In this document: one piece after another, positions 61,662-64,000 of the stretch
Numbering within the stretch: the first letter of the stretch is position 1
Layout of the letters: every line of letters begins with the position of its first letter
Origin: an uncultured Acetobacterium sp.
GTDB taxonomy: Bacteria; Bacillota; Clostridia; Eubacteriales; Eubacteriaceae
Direction: 5' to 3'
NCBI RefSeq assembly: GCF_963664135.1
Contig: NZ_OY760905.1
Span: 1,550,001-1,614,000 of the forward strand
DNA: 64,000 bases
The notes under the pieces: model-generated
The model's database searches: none
The model's input: only the letters and a program-made list of their open reading frames with translations
What the model was told of the DNA's origin: nothing
Position numbers and translations under genes: made by a program

Positions 61662-63248
61662 CTACACCTCCTGCACGTATTTGAAAAATCGGGCCTTCAT
61701 TCCCATTTCGAGGGGAACCTTCATGGTCAACAAGCTGGTCCGGTCAAATGCACGTACATTTTTAATTTCCACAATTTCTGCCGGACAGATTTCTGCGCCG
61801 CTACGATCCAGAGCAATTCCTTTGGTTCCTTTTTCTGGCAGCGGTAAAAACTCATACGGAATAGTCACGGCTGTCGTGCCATCCTCGGCATTTTCATTAA
61901 CCAGAAAGATCGACTGCCCAGAACAGGCGGCCACACACATGCCACAGCCGGAACAACTGGCGGTTTCATCGACCACTGGCAGGGATGTAATTTTCTCGCC
62001 GATGGTAATACATTTTTTAGCACAGGCATCCTGACAGGGATTGCAGGGAATATTCTGAGCGCATTCAATCACCGGATGAATCCCACTCGATTGGGTCACT
62101 CCCGGATAGGTCAATACTTCCTCATCCGTGAGATAGCCTTTTGTCAGCAGATTACTGGAAACCAGATAGCCTTCTTCGGTCTTTTTAACTTCTTTTCCCT
62201 TATTTTCCGGACTGAACATGCCTTCTCGGAGACTTAACAAGGCACGTTCCAGTTCCTGGGATTTTTCTTTCAGTTCCAGCGCATCAATGAAACCCAGTCG
62301 ATGCGCTGCAGCAACGCCAGCAATCCGACCTTCGATCATCGCCGAGCTGGCTTCTTCGATTCCGGAAACATCGCCGGCTACGAAAAGACCGGGGATGGAT
62401 GTTTCGCCATAGCTGTTGCAAGTTGGCACATAGCCACCCTTGGACGGGTTTTCTGCCATTTCACAACCGGCCATTTTAAGTAACTGAGCCATTGGGGATA
62501 ACCCCACTGCCAGACAGATGGTGTCCACCTCAAATTCTTTCTCTGATCCCGGAACGACATTCCAGTTGGCATCCACCTGACCGATTGTCACACCGGTTAC
62601 ATAATCTGATCCATGGGCTTTGATAATGGTGTGAGACAAATAATAAGGAACCCCACAGCGTGCCACCTTGGCAGCATGAACGCCGTAGCCCCCAATTCGG
62701 GGGGCTGCATCCACCAGTGCCACTACTTCACAACCAGACTGCATTAACTGATAACTGACCACCAGACCCACGTTGCCGGTGCCCAGCATCAACACCTTTT
62801 TTCCCGGTCGGATACGATGGAGATTCATCATGGTTTGGGCTGCCCCTGCACCAATGACCCCCGGCAATGTCCAACCATCAAAGGTAATCATATTTTCCGA
62901 GGCACCGGTTGCCACAATAATGGCATCGCCCTTGAAATGGTTCACTTCACCGTTTAGCTGAACCACAACTTCCTTGTCGAGGTATAACCCCACGACTGCC
63001 GCATTCAACACAACTTCTACGCCAGCCGTTTCGGCTTCACCAAGCAGATCTTCGCCGATTTTAAACCCACGTATTTTCGCTTTATGTTCTTTTGAACCAA
63101 AAAATTTATGGATCTGCTTGAATAATTGTCCTCCGGGCTTGGCATTTTCATCAAATACAATTACCTTGAGTCCTCTTTTTGCCGCTTCTATGGCAGCGGA
63201 TAGCCCTGCCGGACCTGCTCCGACTACTATTACATCATATCTTTTCAT
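61662..63248 (-). CDS. FAD/NAD oxidoreductase with 2[4Fe-4S] domain (HcnB/PDH-alpha like)
   Basis: A 528-residue protein: FAD motif VVGAGPAGLSAAIEAA at the N-terminus, FDENAKPGGQLFKQ, NAD motif LGTGNVGLVV in the middle, a FAD-binding FVAGDVSGIEEASSAM, and a C-terminal ferredoxin-like part with PCNPCQDACAKKC and CSGCGMCVAACSG. The extra two-cluster ferredoxin part is not present in HcnB and suggests electron flow to or from ferredoxin. Start at 63248 is the conserved MKRYDVIVVG; the frame runs on to 63314. The ribosome site is weak (AAGGATTGG). Confidence 0.88.
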   Translation of the reverse strand: MKRYDVIVVGAGPAGLSAAIEAAKRGLKVIVFDENAKPGGQLFKQIHKFFGSKEHKAKIRGFKIGEDLLGEAETAGVEVVLNAAVVGLYLDKEVVVQLNGEVNHFKGDAIIVATGASENMITFDGWTLPGVIGAGAAQTMMNLHRIRPGKKVLMLGTGNVGLVVSYQLMQSGCEVVALVDAAPRIGGYGVHAAKVARCGVPYYLSHTIIKAHGSDYVTGVTIGQVDANWNVVPGSEKEFEVDTICLAVGLSPMAQLLKMAGCEMAENPSKGGYVPTCNSYGETSIPGLFVAGDVSGIEEASSAMIEGRIAGVAAAHRLGFIDALELKEKSQELERALLSLREGMFSPENKGKEVKKTEEGYLVSSNLLTKGYLTDEEVLTYPGVTQSSGIHPVIECAQNIPCNPCQDACAKKCITIGEKITSLPVVDETASCSGCGMCVAACSGQSIFLVNENAEDGTTAVTIPYEFLPLPEKGTKGIALDRSGAEICPAEIVEIKNVRAFDRTSLLTMKVPLEMGMKARFFKYVQEV

Positions 63249-63291
63249 AACACTACCAATCCTTTTTATTGTCCTCAAAGCGTGTCTATTC

Positions 63292-63600
63292 CTACTGCTT
63301 TGCCAAAACCCCATCCTGAGTTTGAACCGTCATTCCTTCTACCAGGGGCGTAACACAGGTTCGCACATTGGGCTTGCCATCAACCACCATGACACAGTCG
63401 GTACAGCGTCCGATGGCACAAAATATGCCCCGTGGCGAATTTCCTTTGTGGGTATGACGATGAACCATCACCCCGGCTACTCGCAATGCCGCGGCAATGG
63501 GTTCTGCTTCATAGCCTTCCACTGGTTTTCCATCGAAGTAAAATGTGACCAAGCGGCCTTTATTACTTTCACCCAAAATCGGGTGTTCTGTGATTCGCAT
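63292..63600 (-). CDS. [2Fe-2S] ferredoxin-like subunit (HcnA/OoxC type)
   Basis: A 102-residue protein of the HcnA family with plant-type [2Fe-2S] ligands in GIFCAIGRCTDC and a further Cys in VRTCVTPL. It forms the small electron-transfer subunit of amino-acid dehydrogenase complexes. AAAGGAG precedes the ATG. It lies 43 bases before the FAD/NAD subunit and 27 bases after the ornithine cyclodeaminase family gene, all one operon. Confidence 0.9.
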   Translation of the reverse strand: MRITEHPILGESNKGRLVTFYFDGKPVEGYEAEPIAAALRVAGVMVHRHTHKGNSPRGIFCAIGRCTDCVMVVDGKPNVRTCVTPLVEGMTVQTQDGVLAKQ

Positions 63601-63627
63601 TTTTATTCTCCTTTCGGTACAAACATC

Positions 63628-64000
63628 TTAAGCCAGATGGGGTTTTTCCCAAAGATTCAGTTTGGTACCGATGCCTTTTTCCAGGGCTTTACGATATAGT
63701 TTGGTACCCCAGGCAATATCTTCCACAGGCATCCCACCAACCGTATAGAGGATGATCTCATCATCCGATTGACGGGCCGGGGTTCTGCCAGCAATGATGT
63801 TACCCAAATCACTGATGTCTTCTGGATTCATCATTCCTTTTTCAATGAGATCCATGTAATGAACAGCTAATAATCCCACTATTTCGTGTCGGGGGGCGGG
63901 GAGCTCTTCACTCCAGGCCTCATATAATTTATAATTATCAACCACATTTCTGGCGCGGTTTAAAATAAAGTCGTCATCAAATTTGATATTGGCTGGCATA
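63628..64000 (-). CDS. Ornithine cyclodeaminase / mu-crystallin family, C-terminal part
   Basis: The open frame runs off the right edge, so the N-terminal part is missing; an internal Met lies at 63999. Visible are DLGNIIAGRTPARQSDDEI and YTVGGMPVEDIAWG, the conserved end of OCD-family proteins. Members turn ornithine into proline plus ammonia, or reduce cyclic imines such as pyrroline-2-carboxylate, with bound NAD(P)H. Either activity links to the downstream oxidoreductase subunits: proline or an imino acid as shared metabolite. Confidence 0.78.
   Translation of the reverse strand, partial: MPANIKFDDDFILNRARNVVDNYKLYEAWSEELPAPRHEIVGLLAVHYMDLIEKGMMNPEDISDLGNIIAGRTPARQSDDEIILYTVGGMPVEDIAWGTKLYRKALEKGIGTKLNLWEKPHLA

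Noticed and set aside
1-64000. CRISPR arrays, insertion sequences or prophage genes
   Set aside because: No regularly spaced direct repeats, transposases, integrases or phage structural genes were recognised.

Overview
The window reads as chromosome of a strictly anaerobic, low-to-mid GC Firmicute, most likely an acetogen of the Acetobacterium/Eubacteriaceae type. This is an inference from gene content: hybrid cluster protein, a complete acetoin dehydrogenase operon under sigma-54, an enoate-reductase-like Fe-S flavoprotein, anaerobic NadA/NadB/NadC with NiaR, and 'oxidase'-family enzymes wired through Fe-S subunits. No phage, IS element or CRISPR array was seen. Most genes have clear Shine-Dalgarno sites and many intrinsic terminators are obvious.

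Layout. 1-5000: CDF metal exporter (partial), METTL25/GSTCD-like methyltransferase, ZIP transporter, hcp with a well-formed Crp/Fnr-type promoter, and a small Cys-rich protein. 5200-9700: an orphan KdpD histidine kinase, then a decayed stretch (GGDEF remnant, two small unknown ORFs), tRNA-Leu(CAA) and tRNA-Lys(CTT), and a structured RNA candidate. 9800-15000: a small Cys protein, aroE-aroK, uracil permease, and NYN/LOTUS protein with CorA-like transporter. 15000-18500: a PucR-type regulator divergent from an old-yellow-enzyme/FAD fusion. 18600-22200: pantothenate operon (DUF2520/PanG-type reductase, panB, panC, panD) with a leader of about 320 nt. 22200-33250: acetoin dehydrogenase operon (DUF6506, Lin0512, acoA, acoB, acoX, acoC, lpdA), an NMT1/ThiY-type ABC transporter, and a PAS/AAA+ sigma-54 activator. 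33300-39650: TIGR03768-type phosphoesterase with AmrS radical SAM protein, and the nadA-nadB-nadC-niaR operon. 39650-45300: CHAD protein, modABC, and two excisionase-HTH regulators with different putative molybdate/ligand domains. 45300-58800: dxs, a Cache-PAS-GGDEF-EAL protein, and a 2,728-residue secreted protein made of about 33 InlB-B-like repeats. 58800-64000: AraC regulator, RidA, and an amino-acid-oxidising flavoprotein/Fe-S operon preceded by an ornithine cyclodeaminase family gene cut by the window edge.

How it works together. The acetoin operon is preceded by a near-consensus -24/-12 promoter (28884-28899) and by three TCTCA/TGAGA palindromes spaced 20 bp apart about 140-180 bp upstream. 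This is the geometry expected of enhancer sites for an activator such as the one encoded at 31856-33247. The mod region carries a divergent promoter with nested inverted repeats, likely bound by one of its own regulators. The last operon resembles HcnABC / opine oxidase / D-hydroxyproline or L-proline dehydrogenase complexes. With the OCD-family enzyme and RidA it suggests imino-acid or ornithine/proline catabolism feeding electrons to NAD or ferredoxin instead of oxygen. The strongest candidates for new biology are the enhancer array with its two uncharacterised small operon genes, the giant repeat protein with an Ala-rich hydrophobic segment in its middle, the structured RNA before the tRNA pair, and the pan leader.
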